From positions 193,135 to 257,134 of the forward strand of contig JAFAGI010000007.1 in the NCBI GenBank assembly GCA_023422835.1: 64,000 nt of DNA, written 5' to 3'. The notes under the pieces are model-generated. The model made no database searches and had not been told where the DNA came from. It saw only the letters and a program-made list of their open reading frames with translations. Shown one piece after another: positions 40,727 to 50,249 of this stretch; the first letter of the stretch is position 1; every line of letters begins with the position of its first letter. This DNA comes from Bacteroidota bacterium. GTDB taxonomy: Bacteria; Bacteroidota; Bacteroidia; Chitinophagales; Chitinophagaceae. Both the position numbers and the translations under genes were made by a program.

Positions 40727-41344
40727 TCAACCAGGTAGATTCTTTAGTTCGGGCATGCCAAAATATTTTTGAAAAAGAAAATTGGTAAGCCAGCCGCTGC
40801 ATAGACCTACCACAGTACCACCTAAAATGTCGCCGGGGAAATGTACGCCCACGTACACCTGTGCATAGCTGACTAAAGCTGCCCATACCAGGAATAACCA
40901 TGCCCAATCCCTGAGATAAGGCCGCAGTGTGAGAAAAAAGAAATAGCCAATACCAAAATGGTTAGCCGCGTGGGATGAAGTAAAGCTATAGCCTCCCGAG
41001 CAATGTGGCAGCAGCAGGCGTGCCTGCTCACGCAAGCCTGCTAAATTACAGGGCCGTATCCTATCGAAAGTATTTTTAAAAAATGAACTGCTGATCTGGT
41101 CTGAAATGATAACGGTAAGAATAGCAAATAGCAGCCAGGACCACGATTTTTTTCCAAAATTATAAAACACCATCAACAGCATGAAAATGTACAAAGGAAC
41201 CCAGGTATATTTATTGCGGAATAAAGGTGCAATGCCGTCGAAAGCTGCGGAAGTCCATTGGGTATTGATCTTTAAGAACAACCAGGTATCCCATTTTTCC
41301 AGGATTTGAAGTATATCGCTTGTTATGATAGCCTCAATAAACAT
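40727..41344 (-). CDS. PAP2-family membrane phosphatase
   Basis: A 205-residue membrane protein with the three acid-phosphatase motifs: KNTFDRIRPC, SFTSSHAANHFG (catalytic His) and SYAQVYVGVHFPGDILGG. Five or six helices. Substrates of the family include undecaprenyl diphosphate, phosphatidic acid and lipid A 1-phosphate; not decidable here. Co-directional with and 10 bases after the GT39 gene, consistent with envelope lipid work. Confidence 0.9.
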   Translation of the reverse strand: MFIEAIITSDILQILEKWDTWLFLKINTQWTSAAFDGIAPLFRNKYTWVPLYIFMLLMVFYNFGKKSWSWLLFAILTVIISDQISSSFFKNTFDRIRPCNLAGLREQARLLLPHCSGGYSFTSSHAANHFGIGYFFFLTLRPYLRDWAWLFLVWAALVSYAQVYVGVHFPGDILGGTVVGLCSGWLTNFLFQKYFGMPELKNLPG

Positions 41345-41354
41345 TAAACTGTTT

Positions 41355-42998
41355 CTATTTGACAGATGTGATGATATAGCATTTCTTCAGAGTATTTTCC
41401 CTTGTATGATCCCTCAAAAAATTCAAAGATAATTTAGTTACATGAAAATCGTTGTACGCTTTCAGTATATTAAATTTTGTATTCATCATTCGCAGGCTGT
41501 CGAGTGTGGGCTGCGTTATAAAAATGCGCGGGTTTTCTTTTTCCAGAAAAGCCGATACATCCTGCATGTTAGTTAAAGTTACAGGCTCCTTATCTCCATA
41601 AAACCTGTATTGTGTAGAATAATGATCCATTGCGTGCTCATAACGTTCCTGCGTAAGATTGACATCCTGCGCGGCTTTCATACCGGCTTGGTACTGCATA
41701 AGAAAAGGATAGAAATAAAGATTCATGAACGGGTAAAGCACACAGGCAAATGCAAAAGAATACAACATGGTCTTATGCAGGCTGTCTTTTTTATTCATGG
41801 TAAATAAGAAACATACGCCTGCAATGATGATACCTGCTACCATGACTATGTATTTACCGGGGTTATTGATCAGCCAACTCAGCAAAATAATAAATACCAC
41901 ACTCAGACAAAACAGCACAAACTGAACAATAGCAAGGTTCCTGGCTGTTTGTGTTTTTGCTAACGCAGACAAATAGGCCGCTACTGCGATGGAAAAGTGC
42001 GGAAACAGGATAATAATATAATGCGGCAATTGAAAATCAGATACAGAAAAAATAAGGAAAGTCAGCAATGCCGCGCCATACAGTATCCATCTCTCACCAG
42101 TAAGTTTTAACTGCTTTGCACCTTTTAACAATGCAAATAAAAATATTACACTCCATGGCAGAAAAGCCCACAGCGTTGTATGCAGGAAGAAGGAATTGTC
42201 ACCACTGCCTTTGATAGGCCCTGTATTGAAGAACCTGCCGAACTGGCTGTCCCACAGGAAAAATTGTATACCTGAAACATTTTGCTTATCAAACACAACT
42301 TTTTCAGGGTGCAGGTCAAATTGAGTATATAAGGCGTAAAGCTCAGGGAAAATCACCAACAGTATCAGCACGATCAGCAGGTACCATTTCACTTTAAAAA
42401 ATTCTTTCCACTGCCTGCTTAGGATAAAGTACAGCGCCAGCCCGCCTGCAATGGTGAGCAGTACAAAAATGCCTTTGGTCATGACGGCAAAGCCTGAAAA
42501 CAGCGCAGCCATTAAGATATAGCTTAGTTTATCCTCACGGTAAGCCAGCAATATATAATATGTAGCAGCTATAATAAGTGTTGTAAGATACGGCTCGGCT
42601 TTAACATCAAAATTACTGATTACGCCATGCAATGCAATCACATACACCAGGACTGCACATTTTGCCACAACATTGTTGTAAAGTTTAGCAGCTATTTTGT
42701 AAGTATAATAAATGCCTGTCAGCCAGAAAAGAAACGCAGGGAGTTTGTATCCAAATGCATTAATGCCAAAAATCTTAAAGCTTATCGCGGCCATCCAGAA
42801 AGGAAAATGCGGTTTGTCCAGCCAGTCTTTTCCGTAGGCGAAAAGATTCAGCCAGTCATTTCTTTGGGCCATATTTTTGGCAATATCAGCATACAGAATG
42901 CTGTCGCCCGTAAAAACCTGCGTAAAAATGCCTGTTGCATTCAACACAATGCCTAAGGCCAACAGTGGCCGGAAATATTGTTGAAGGAATCTGTCCAT
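41355..42998 (-). CDS. GT39/ArnT-like membrane glycosyltransferase
   Basis: A 547-residue protein with about 11 membrane helices. Seen: early GDSILYADIAKNMAQRNDW (acidic residue of the first loop) and KPHFPFWMAAISFKIFG, then VMTKGIFVLLTIAGGLALYF and a C-terminal soluble part. This is the plan of ArnT-type transferases, which move a sugar from undecaprenyl phosphate to lipid A or protein. I chose the ATG at 42998 since a -7 element ends 14 bases upstream of it; the ATG at 43025 lies before that element. Followed by a PAP2 gene. Confidence 0.85.
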   Translation of the reverse strand: MDRFLQQYFRPLLALGIVLNATGIFTQVFTGDSILYADIAKNMAQRNDWLNLFAYGKDWLDKPHFPFWMAAISFKIFGINAFGYKLPAFLFWLTGIYYTYKIAAKLYNNVVAKCAVLVYVIALHGVISNFDVKAEPYLTTLIIAATYYILLAYREDKLSYILMAALFSGFAVMTKGIFVLLTIAGGLALYFILSRQWKEFFKVKWYLLIVLILLVIFPELYALYTQFDLHPEKVVFDKQNVSGIQFFLWDSQFGRFFNTGPIKGSGDNSFFLHTTLWAFLPWSVIFLFALLKGAKQLKLTGERWILYGAALLTFLIFSVSDFQLPHYIIILFPHFSIAVAAYLSALAKTQTARNLAIVQFVLFCLSVVFIILLSWLINNPGKYIVMVAGIIIAGVCFLFTMNKKDSLHKTMLYSFAFACVLYPFMNLYFYPFLMQYQAGMKAAQDVNLTQERYEHAMDHYSTQYRFYGDKEPVTLTNMQDVSAFLEKENPRIFITQPTLDSLRMMNTKFNILKAYNDFHVTKLSLNFLRDHTRENTLKKCYIITSVK

Positions 42999-43012
42999 AA
43001 TAAAAGTACGCG

Positions 43013-43020
43013 CAAAAGTA
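43013..43020 (-). promoter_or_regulatory. -7 element TACTTTTG for the GT39-PAP2 operon
   Basis: TACTTTTG on the minus strand, 14 bases before the ATG at 42998. Confidence 0.5.
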
Positions 43021-43124
43021 AGCAATTGCGCATACTTTATTTCAGCTTTACAGGCTGATATTTATCATAGCATTACTACAATATAATTATTAAAGCGTAC
43101 ATACAGCGATCACCGGTTATGTGG

Positions 43125-44705
43125 TTAGTCTGCCACCACCCTGTAGGTTTTCTTCGCAGTATGTTGCTTTCCATACCTGTCGGTAGCGCGCACTTCAATG
43201 ATATGTTCGCCCGCATCCAGTTTAAAAGGAATACCCGCAGACCATAAGTGTGTGCTCAATAAAGCATTTGAAGGGCGGCGGCCGGGGACTACGGTTTCAG
43301 AAGCATCCCAATCCATCAGTGATTTCATATAGTTAGGATCCGCAGATTCTGTGTAGTCCATTTTTTTCCATTTACCAACCCCCACCCTGAATTCTACCAG
43401 GTCAGTTTTATGTCCCATAAAGAAATTAGCATAGATCAGCGCAGAGGTTCTTTTGTTTTGGGCAATTACTTTGGGTGCATAAATTTCAATCTGGTAATCT
43501 GCCGGCTTACCCATTACCTGGTATTGAATATCATATGTATTTTGTTTGATGTTGAGATAAGCATAACCTCTTGGTGTGCCGTCGCGCATGGTACCATCAG
43601 GAAACGCTTTATTTGCGGTATTTCCGGAATACCAGTCGCCCGATGTGGTGCCTGCATTGTATTCATGAAGCGGTTGTTTACCAAACCATCCGTGTTTTTC
43701 GGTGTAATAGATCTGCTCCTGGAAATGCGTGTGTGCCGACATAAGCAATACATTCGAAAAATCTTTCAGTATAGCAAAAAACCGCTTTCTGTCTGCATCT
43801 CTGAAGTGGTTGCTGCCGCCTGAGGCGTTATCCAAGGGAATGTGGTATGAAATCACCAACAGTTTGTTTTTATCAATATGCCTGAGGTTGTTTTCCAGAA
43901 AGTCCAACTGGTCTGGCCTGAAACCGCCTATATAACCTTTTCCATCGCGGGGGTCGGGGTAGATAATGTTATCCAGGATGATAAAATGTGCATCAGCATA
44001 ATTCCAGGCATAATTATTCGGGCCGAAGTTTCTTTCAAAACTCTCATCAGACAAGCTATCTGCAACAGCATCCAGGTTCATATCATGGTTGCCCATCACA
44101 TGATACCAGGGAATGCCCAGCGTGGAAATATATTTTTTATAAGGCTCGTGCAATGTAAGGTCATCTCCTACCAGGTCTCCCAGGCTGATGCCAAAAGAGT
44201 AATTGCCTGCATTTCGAATGCCTTGTACAATGCTTTCATTAAAATAATCAAGCTCTCTGAGGTTGTAAGGCTGCGGATCTCCGAAAACAAGAGCAGAAAA
44301 TTTTGTGCTTTCTGAAACAGGCCTCATAGCAAAGTCTACTGAAGCGGGTATGCCGCCGGTCCTGCTCACACCTTTGTATTTGAAAGATGCTGGTGATCCT
44401 GCCGGTTTATGTATATAGAAAAATTGAGGCGAATTATATCTATCCATATGAAATTGGTAACCGGAGGGCTTTATCACAAAAACAATGTTATCGCTGCCCA
44501 CAGAAATACTATACTTCCCCTGCGCATCCGTAACAACTACATCCCTGCCGTTCGAAACAGAAACATTGGCAATTCCTTTTTCGTTACGGTCCTTCTTGCG
44601 GTTGCTATTCTGATCATTGAAAACAAAGCCTGTAATTACAGATTGAGCAAAAATGAATTGCGACAGGCAACTGAACACTAATAAAAATAAAATTCTATGA
44701 ATCAT
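43125..44705 (-). CDS. Exported calcineurin-like phosphoesterase
   Basis: A 526-residue secreted protein from the ATG at 44705 (MIHRILFLLVFSCLSQFIFA). After an N-terminal SdrD-B-like/regulatory domain (VFNDQNSNRKKDRNEKGIAN, VVTDAQGKYSISVG), a metallophosphatase domain carries FGDPQPYN, GDLVGDDLT, GNHDMNLDA, VISYHIPLD and SAHTHFQE (metal ligands Asp, Asp, Asn/His, His, His). The C-terminal ~150 residues are beta-rich (metallophosphatase C-terminal domain). The start at 44726 gives a longer, less likely N-terminus. Substrate unknown. It follows the GH20 gene by 125 bases on the same strand and is separately terminated from it. Confidence 0.9.
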   Translation of the reverse strand: MIHRILFLLVFSCLSQFIFAQSVITGFVFNDQNSNRKKDRNEKGIANVSVSNGRDVVVTDAQGKYSISVGSDNIVFVIKPSGYQFHMDRYNSPQFFYIHKPAGSPASFKYKGVSRTGGIPASVDFAMRPVSESTKFSALVFGDPQPYNLRELDYFNESIVQGIRNAGNYSFGISLGDLVGDDLTLHEPYKKYISTLGIPWYHVMGNHDMNLDAVADSLSDESFERNFGPNNYAWNYADAHFIILDNIIYPDPRDGKGYIGGFRPDQLDFLENNLRHIDKNKLLVISYHIPLDNASGGSNHFRDADRKRFFAILKDFSNVLLMSAHTHFQEQIYYTEKHGWFGKQPLHEYNAGTTSGDWYSGNTANKAFPDGTMRDGTPRGYAYLNIKQNTYDIQYQVMGKPADYQIEIYAPKVIAQNKRTSALIYANFFMGHKTDLVEFRVGVGKWKKMDYTESADPNYMKSLMDWDASETVVPGRRPSNALLSTHLWSAGIPFKLDAGEHIIEVRATDRYGKQHTAKKTYRVVAD

Positions 44706-44780
44706 TTCTTGTGATTTTAAATGCAAGAATAGGTTTAGTGTGTGACTTGAAGGTTAATTTAATATTTCCTCATTGTTAAT

Positions 44781-44810
44781 AAAAAAGCGCATCAATGTGT
44801 GACACGCTTT
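44781..44810 (-). terminator. Terminator after the GH20 gene
   Basis: On the minus strand AAAGCG...CGCTTT with an outer GTGTCACAC loop, followed by TTTTATT; arms at 44805-44810 and 44784-44789. Confidence 0.65.
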
Positions 44811-44829
44811 CAATCTTAATGTCGGGTTA

Positions 44830-47199
44830 TTAATTTAAAGCTATCTCATCTACAAAAATATACGCACGTTTGCCTTTGCCCGGATGCCAGCCTGGCATTG
44901 CTGATACAGGCTTCATGGTTACCTTAAAATATCTTGCGGTAACAGGTGAGAATTTCAGCGTGTGTGTAACTACTTCAGCCCAATGCGTTGTATGTTTATC
45001 CGTTATTTTTTCAGCGGCAACGCTTGTAAAGTTTTTGCCATCATTTGATGATTCTACTATTATTTCCGCAGCGTCAAATATCCACTCACCGGTTTCTACA
45101 TAATTGCGTAAAGATGCTTCGGAAACCTGTGCAGGCTGTTGCATATCAATGAATGCAACCAGGTCCTGCGCGTGAAACCCGATCCAGCGGCCGGTTTTGT
45201 AATTTGTTTTATCTCCGTACAAGCCATCAACCAGCATAGTGGCGCCTGAATAACTGTATTGTAGGTCGGGTTTGGTAAGCAGGGTTACCGGCTTGAAGCT
45301 TGACTTTGACACTTTTACTTCCTGTGAGAATATCCTGCTATTACTCCCTGTTTTTCTTATAGCTACTGCCTGTAAAGTTGCATTTTCTTTTATATGAAAT
45401 GGTGCTGTGTATGCAGTAGAATTAACTGTAGGGTCTGAGCCATCAAGCGTATAGTACACAGGCGCGTTATCAATGGTGCTGAGGTTTACAGACAGTGCGC
45501 CATTTGTAGGGTCTGGTTGTAATACCGCCTGTACATCAAACACATGTGAAGCGTAGGTATATCCCAGGCGGTTGTAAACATCAATCAACCGGGGTAACCT
45601 GTGTAAAAAATTATCATAGTTTTTCTGTGAAGCATCCAGCCACTGGATTTCGCTCAAAGCTGCAATCCGCGGCATGGTCATGTATTCCACATGCGAAGAT
45701 GTTTTGATATATTCTGTCCAGAGATTAGCCTGCGGTCCTAAAATAAATTTTTTCTGTGCTGCTGTAAGCTGGTCGGGCTCGGGCTCAAAACTATACACCT
45801 GTTTCACCGGCACATAGCCGCCGATGCCCAACGGTTCCTTATTGGTGTCAGTGGTCTGGTAATAATCAAAATACAAATGAGAAGTTGGCGTCATGATTAC
45901 ATTGTGGCCAAGCCTGGCAGCCTCTATACCACCGCCAATGCCGCGCCAGGACATCACTGTAGCATTTGGCGCCAGTTTGCCTTCTAGTATTTCGTCCCAA
46001 CCTATGATGTTCCTGCCGTGCCTATTTAAAAACTTTTCCACACGTTCGGTTACATAGCTTTGCAGGTAAAACTCCTTTCCGTGTTTTTCATCACCCTTGA
46101 TGCCCAGTTCTTTAATTTTTGCCTGGCAACGCGGGCATTTTTCCCAACGCACTTTAGGAGCTTCATCTCCGCCGATGTGTATAAGTTTTGAAGGAAATAA
46201 TGTTATCACTTCGGAAAGTACTCCTTCCAGGAAAGTAAACGTTTTTTCCTGTCCCGCACAAAGTATATCGTCAAACACGCCCCATTGTTTTTCTACTTCA
46301 TAAGGGCCGCCTGTGCAACCAAGCTCAGGATATGCCGACATTGCCGCCAGCATATGACCCGGTAAATCAATTTCAGGTATCACGGTTATGTGCCTGTCTG
46401 ACGCATATTGTACAATATCTTTGATTTCCTGTTGAGTATAAAAGCCTCCGTGAGGCGTACCATCAAATTTGCCTGAATTTTTACCTATGACAGTTTCGCT
46501 TCTTTTAGAACCAATCTCTGTAAGCTTAGGGTATTTTTTTATTTCTATACGCCAGCCCTGGTCGTCTGTAAGATGCCAGTGAAAAGTGTTGATGTTGTGC
46601 AAAGCGAGAATGTCAATATATCTTTTTATAAATGATGCAGGCTGGAAATGCCGGGCAATGTCGAGCATCATTCCCCTGTATGCATACCTCGGATGATCTT
46701 TGATATCCACAGTTGGGAAAACAACATTTCCCTGAACCTGCGGTGTTGCTTTGCGCAAAGTCTGGATGCCATAAAAAACTGCGGCCTCGCTTGCACCGTT
46801 GATTTGTATAGATTTGCTGTCAACATGCAGCTCATAGGCTTCTGTATTATTATCACGAAGGCTGTTGTTTAGCTCAATATATTTATCAGCAGGTTTTACA
46901 GTTGTTGTTGCAGGCTTGTAGCCAACCAACTGGTACAGGTACTCTGCGAGGAACTCAGCATTCTTCCTCATCTTTTCACTAGCTGTGGGGTATACTATCT
47001 TTACTGAAGATGACAATACAAAAGGCTCTCCGCTTGTTAATTTTGTGTGTTTGGGCAATGGCACCACATCATAACTGGCTTTGTTAACTTCAATGGCAGC
47101 CTGAGAACCGGTGGTAACTGAATTTGTAGTCTTTTTACTCATTTCGCACGAAAACAAAAAAATCAACATACATAGGAAAATAGAAGGAAAGTAGCGCAT
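44830..47199 (-). CDS. Lipoprotein beta-N-acetylhexosaminidase, GH20
   Basis: A 789-residue lipoprotein (MRYFPSIFLCMLIFLFSCEM; lipobox LFSC). Seen: GH20b N-terminal domain (to about 170), catalytic barrel with DIARHFQPASFIKRYIDILA, WHLTDDQGWRIEIKKYPKLT, IPEIDLPGHMLAAMSAYPEL and the catalytic Asp-Glu in LIHIGGDEAPKVRWE; then a CHB_HEX_C domain (YYTLDGSDPTVNSTAYTAPF) and a F5/8-type C-terminal domain (about 690-789). Removes terminal beta-linked GlcNAc or GalNAc. Start fixed at 47199 because an upstream extension would run into the mqnC gene. Confidence 0.95.
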   Translation of the reverse strand: MRYFPSIFLCMLIFLFSCEMSKKTTNSVTTGSQAAIEVNKASYDVVPLPKHTKLTSGEPFVLSSSVKIVYPTASEKMRKNAEFLAEYLYQLVGYKPATTTVKPADKYIELNNSLRDNNTEAYELHVDSKSIQINGASEAAVFYGIQTLRKATPQVQGNVVFPTVDIKDHPRYAYRGMMLDIARHFQPASFIKRYIDILALHNINTFHWHLTDDQGWRIEIKKYPKLTEIGSKRSETVIGKNSGKFDGTPHGGFYTQQEIKDIVQYASDRHITVIPEIDLPGHMLAAMSAYPELGCTGGPYEVEKQWGVFDDILCAGQEKTFTFLEGVLSEVITLFPSKLIHIGGDEAPKVRWEKCPRCQAKIKELGIKGDEKHGKEFYLQSYVTERVEKFLNRHGRNIIGWDEILEGKLAPNATVMSWRGIGGGIEAARLGHNVIMTPTSHLYFDYYQTTDTNKEPLGIGGYVPVKQVYSFEPEPDQLTAAQKKFILGPQANLWTEYIKTSSHVEYMTMPRIAALSEIQWLDASQKNYDNFLHRLPRLIDVYNRLGYTYASHVFDVQAVLQPDPTNGALSVNLSTIDNAPVYYTLDGSDPTVNSTAYTAPFHIKENATLQAVAIRKTGSNSRIFSQEVKVSKSSFKPVTLLTKPDLQYSYSGATMLVDGLYGDKTNYKTGRWIGFHAQDLVAFIDMQQPAQVSEASLRNYVETGEWIFDAAEIIVESSNDGKNFTSVAAEKITDKHTTHWAEVVTHTLKFSPVTARYFKVTMKPVSAMPGWHPGKGKRAYIFVDEIALN

Positions 47200-47314
47200 T
47201 CTAAAGAAATTTTTAATGGTAAGAATATAAGGACACAAATTTATCTTTTTTTTCCAATAATGCTTATAAATACATGCCTGAAAAAGTACACTAAATGATC
47301 TATCTTCGCATAAT

Positions 47315-48466
47315 ATGCACCAGGAGATACAAACCGATACTGAACAGCTACAGGATCTATACACAAAAGCGCTGAACTTTGAATTCCTCAGCGTGGAAGA
47401 AGGCATGAAACTATTTCACCATGCACCTTTGAGCGAGTTGATGTATATAGCTGATGAATTGAGAAAAAAACAGGTCCCGCATGGTAAAGTCACCTGGCAG
47501 ATAGACAGAAACCTCAACACAACCAATGTATGTGTAGCTAATTGCAAGTTCTGCAACTTCTTTCGCATACCCGGTCATCCCGAAGCATACATCACGGATA
47601 TGGATACCTATCGCGTCAAGATCGCCGAAACCATTCAATACGGCGGTGATCAGCTTTTATTACAAGGGGGACATCATCCCGAACTCGGGCTTGATTTTTA
47701 TGTAAATACTTTTAAAGCGATCAAAGCAGAATTTCCTGACATCAGGTTGCACGCACTGGGACCGCCTGAAGTAGCACATATCTGCAAACTGGAAAAAGCA
47801 AGCCACCACGATGTGCTGAAGGCTTTGAAAGAAGCAGGAATGGACTCCCTACCAGGAGCCGGAGCAGAAATACTCATAGACCGGGTAAGGCGCCTGATAA
47901 GCAAAGGAAAATGTGGCGCCGATGAATGGCTTGCCATTATGCACGAAGCGCATAAACTGAATATAACTACCAGCGCTACCATGATGTTTGGCCACGTAGA
48001 AACTATTGAAGAAAGATTTATTCACCTGGTAAAGATCAGGGATGTGCAAGCCATGAAACCCGCATCAGCAAAAGGCTTCCTTGCCTTTATACCATGGACC
48101 TTCCAGGATGTGGATACGTTGCTCACCAAGATCAGAGGCGTACAGAACCTTACCACTTCAGATGAATATATCCGCATGATCGCACTTAGCCGAATCATGC
48201 TGCCCAATATAAAAAATATACAGGCCAGCTGGCTTACGGTGGGAAAACAAACAGCACAGATCTGCCTGCATGCCGGCGCCAATGATTTCGGCAGCATCAT
48301 GATTGAAGAAAATGTAGTAAGCGCAGCAGGCGCGCCGCACAGGTTTACCTACAAAACCATACAGGATGCCATTCGTGAAGCAGGATTTGTACCCCAACTG
48401 CGCAACCAGGAATATGAGTGGCGCGAAATTCCTGAAACCATACAGGAACAGGTTGTGAACTATTAA
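47315..48466 (+). CDS. mqnC: Cyclic dehypoxanthinyl futalosine synthase
   Basis: A 383-residue radical SAM enzyme of the futalosine route to menaquinone. Seen: CVANCKFCNFFRIPGHPEAY (CxxxCxxC cluster), GGDQLLLQGGHHPELGLDFY, GAEILIDRVRRLISKGKC, TSATMMFGHVETIEERFIHL, WTFQDVDTLL and the MqnC hallmark GANDFGSIMIEENVVSAAGA (MqnE differs here). Followed by DUF4254 and GT9 genes on the same strand. No other mqn genes are in the window. Confidence 0.93.
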   Translation: MHQEIQTDTEQLQDLYTKALNFEFLSVEEGMKLFHHAPLSELMYIADELRKKQVPHGKVTWQIDRNLNTTNVCVANCKFCNFFRIPGHPEAYITDMDTYRVKIAETIQYGGDQLLLQGGHHPELGLDFYVNTFKAIKAEFPDIRLHALGPPEVAHICKLEKASHHDVLKALKEAGMDSLPGAGAEILIDRVRRLISKGKCGADEWLAIMHEAHKLNITTSATMMFGHVETIEERFIHLVKIRDVQAMKPASAKGFLAFIPWTFQDVDTLLTKIRGVQNLTTSDEYIRMIALSRIMLPNIKNIQASWLTVGKQTAQICLHAGANDFGSIMIEENVVSAAGAPHRFTYKTIQDAIREAGFVPQLRNQEYEWREIPETIQEQVVNY

Positions 48467-48476
48467 ATAAATAAAA

Positions 48477-49076
48477 ATGATAAGCGAACTTTCGAACAAG
48501 GTCTTTGAAAAAGCCATTGCAGATTACCATGTACATGACAATATTGACCAGGTATGTAACAACCCCTATCCACAGGATTCACTGGAACACCTGCTGTACA
48601 TTAAGAATTGGATCGACAATGCACAATGGCATATGGAAGACGTAGTACGCAATCCTGAAATTGAGGCAGCACAGGCCTTGTACTGGAAAAGAAGAATTGA
48701 CGCTTCTAACCAGGAAAGAACAGATATGGTGGAATATATTGACAGCTATTTCCTGGATAAATACAAAAACATAGAGCCCAAAGCAAATGCAAAAATAAAT
48801 ACCGAAAGCCCTGCCTGGGCTATAGACCGATTGTCGATCTTAGCATTGAAGATATACCACATGCAGGAAGAAGTGCTGCGGGAAGACGCCGGTGAAGACC
48901 ACATAAACAAATGCCGTGAAAAACTGAATGTATTGCTGGAACAGCGTAAAGATCTTTCGCAGAGCATTGATGAACTGCTTTCTGATATTGAGCAAGGCAA
49001 TAAGTACATGAAGGTGTACAAGCAAATGAAAATGTACAACGACCCCAGTCTTAACCCGGTTTTATACAAAAAATAA
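48477..49076 (+). CDS. DUF4254 protein
   Basis: A 199-residue soluble helical protein: FEKAIADYHVHDNIDQVCNN, YPQDSLEHLLYIKNWIDNAQ, WHMEDVVRNPEIEAAQALYW, KRRIDASNQERTDMVEYIDS. Matches the DUF4254 pattern. Function unknown. It begins 10 bases after mqnC and its stop overlaps the start of the GT9 gene (TAATG), so it is part of that operon; a role near a glycosyltransferase is suggested only by position. Confidence 0.85.
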   Translation: MISELSNKVFEKAIADYHVHDNIDQVCNNPYPQDSLEHLLYIKNWIDNAQWHMEDVVRNPEIEAAQALYWKRRIDASNQERTDMVEYIDSYFLDKYKNIEPKANAKINTESPAWAIDRLSILALKIYHMQEEVLREDAGEDHINKCREKLNVLLEQRKDLSQSIDELLSDIEQGNKYMKVYKQMKMYNDPSLNPVLYKK

Positions 49077-50092
49077 TGCCTGCCAAGGAACGCATAATTG
49101 TGATACGTTTTTCTTCAATGGGCGACGTAGCTATGATTGCTCCCGTATTGGAGCAATTTTCCCGTCAATACCCGGCAGCCGAACTGGTAATAGTTACTCA
49201 TAAAAAATTTGAAATATTTTTTGACCGTGTCCATAACAAGTCTTTTCATGCTTTTGACAAAAACAGGTACAAAGGTTTGTGGGGGCTTTACAGGTTTTAC
49301 AGCGAGCTCAAAGAGCTGCAACCTACAGCTATAGCCGACTTGCACGACAGCCTCCGTAGCAGGATACTTTGTTTTTTCTTTAACCTGCTGCCGATAAAAA
49401 TAGCTTCTTTATACAAAGGCCGCAGCGAAAAAAAAGCTTTGACACGTAAAAACAACAAAGTCTTTAAGCAGCTGAAACCTACGCCCCAACGCTATGCAGA
49501 TGTTCTTAACGCGCTTGGCTACGATTTTGACCTCAACAACCACACGGTAAGAACAACGCTTCCATTGACAGAAAAAATCATATCGCTCACCGGTGAAAAA
49601 AACATGGAATGGATCGGCGTATCCCCTTTTGCACAACATCCATGGAAAGTATATCCGCTGAATAAAATGCAGGAAGTGATCACCCGCCTGAATCAACAAA
49701 CGGGTAAAAGAATATTCATCTTCGGCGGCGGGCCTGAAGAAAAAAGGATTGCAGAAAAGTGGGCATCAGCATTTACAAATGTGGTATCACTCATCGGCAA
49801 GCTATCACTGGAGGAAGAACTCAGCGTTATCTCCCACCTGGACAAGATGCTTACGATGGATTCGGCCGGAATGCATATGGCGTCTTTGTTTGGTATCCGC
49901 TGCATTTCCGTTTGGGGCGCCACCCATCCGTATGCCGGTTTCCTGGGCATAGGCCAGCTATATGAAGATTGTATGCAAATTGAGTTGCACTGCCGCCCCT
50001 GTTCTATCTATGGCAATAAACCATGCTGGCGCGGCGATTTCGCCTGCATGGAAGATCTGCCACCTGAAAAAATCGTTGCGGCATTACAGTAA
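49076..50092 (+). CDS. GT9 glycosyltransferase (ADP-heptose:LPS heptosyltransferase-like)
   Basis: A 338-residue GT-B enzyme. Seen: IIVIRFSSMGDVAMIAPVLE (N-terminal signature), IADLHDSLRSRI, VSPFAQHPWKVYPLNKMQEV, RIFIFGGGPEEKRIAEKWAS, KMLTMDSAGMHMASLFGIRC, ISVWGATHPYAGF. Adds heptose or a related sugar to the LPS inner core. Cys-rich end (CRPCSIYGNKPCWRGDFACM) is usual. Translationally coupled to DUF4254. Confidence 0.93.
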   Translation: MPAKERIIVIRFSSMGDVAMIAPVLEQFSRQYPAAELVIVTHKKFEIFFDRVHNKSFHAFDKNRYKGLWGLYRFYSELKELQPTAIADLHDSLRSRILCFFFNLLPIKIASLYKGRSEKKALTRKNNKVFKQLKPTPQRYADVLNALGYDFDLNNHTVRTTLPLTEKIISLTGEKNMEWIGVSPFAQHPWKVYPLNKMQEVITRLNQQTGKRIFIFGGGPEEKRIAEKWASAFTNVVSLIGKLSLEEELSVISHLDKMLTMDSAGMHMASLFGIRCISVWGATHPYAGFLGIGQLYEDCMQIELHCRPCSIYGNKPCWRGDFACMEDLPPEKIVAALQ

Positions 50093-50210
50093 GTAGCAAG
50101 CATCACTGCACTGCATCTTATCCAATTCTTTTTGCGCTTCTTCACCGCCCCATACAGGAGAAAATGTATGGTCGGTTGTCACTTTCTTAGGCGAGATGGT
50201 TATTTCCTTT
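50084..50210 (-). pseudogene. Possible remnant of a small protein-coding segment
   Basis: In the otherwise empty gap after the GT9 gene, the minus strand reads KEITISPKKVTTDHTFSPVW, GGEEAQKELDKMQCSDACYL and a stop, preceded by an in-frame stop and without a start. The composition looks protein-like, but this could be chance. No family recognised. Confidence 0.25.
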
Positions 50211-50249
50211 TAGAAAAATTTTATGTATTGGACATAATAACTGCAATAA

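Noticed and set aside
47200..47406. N-terminal extension of the GH20 protein to 858 residues
   Set aside because: It would run antisense into mqnC, while a typical lipoprotein signal starts at 47199.
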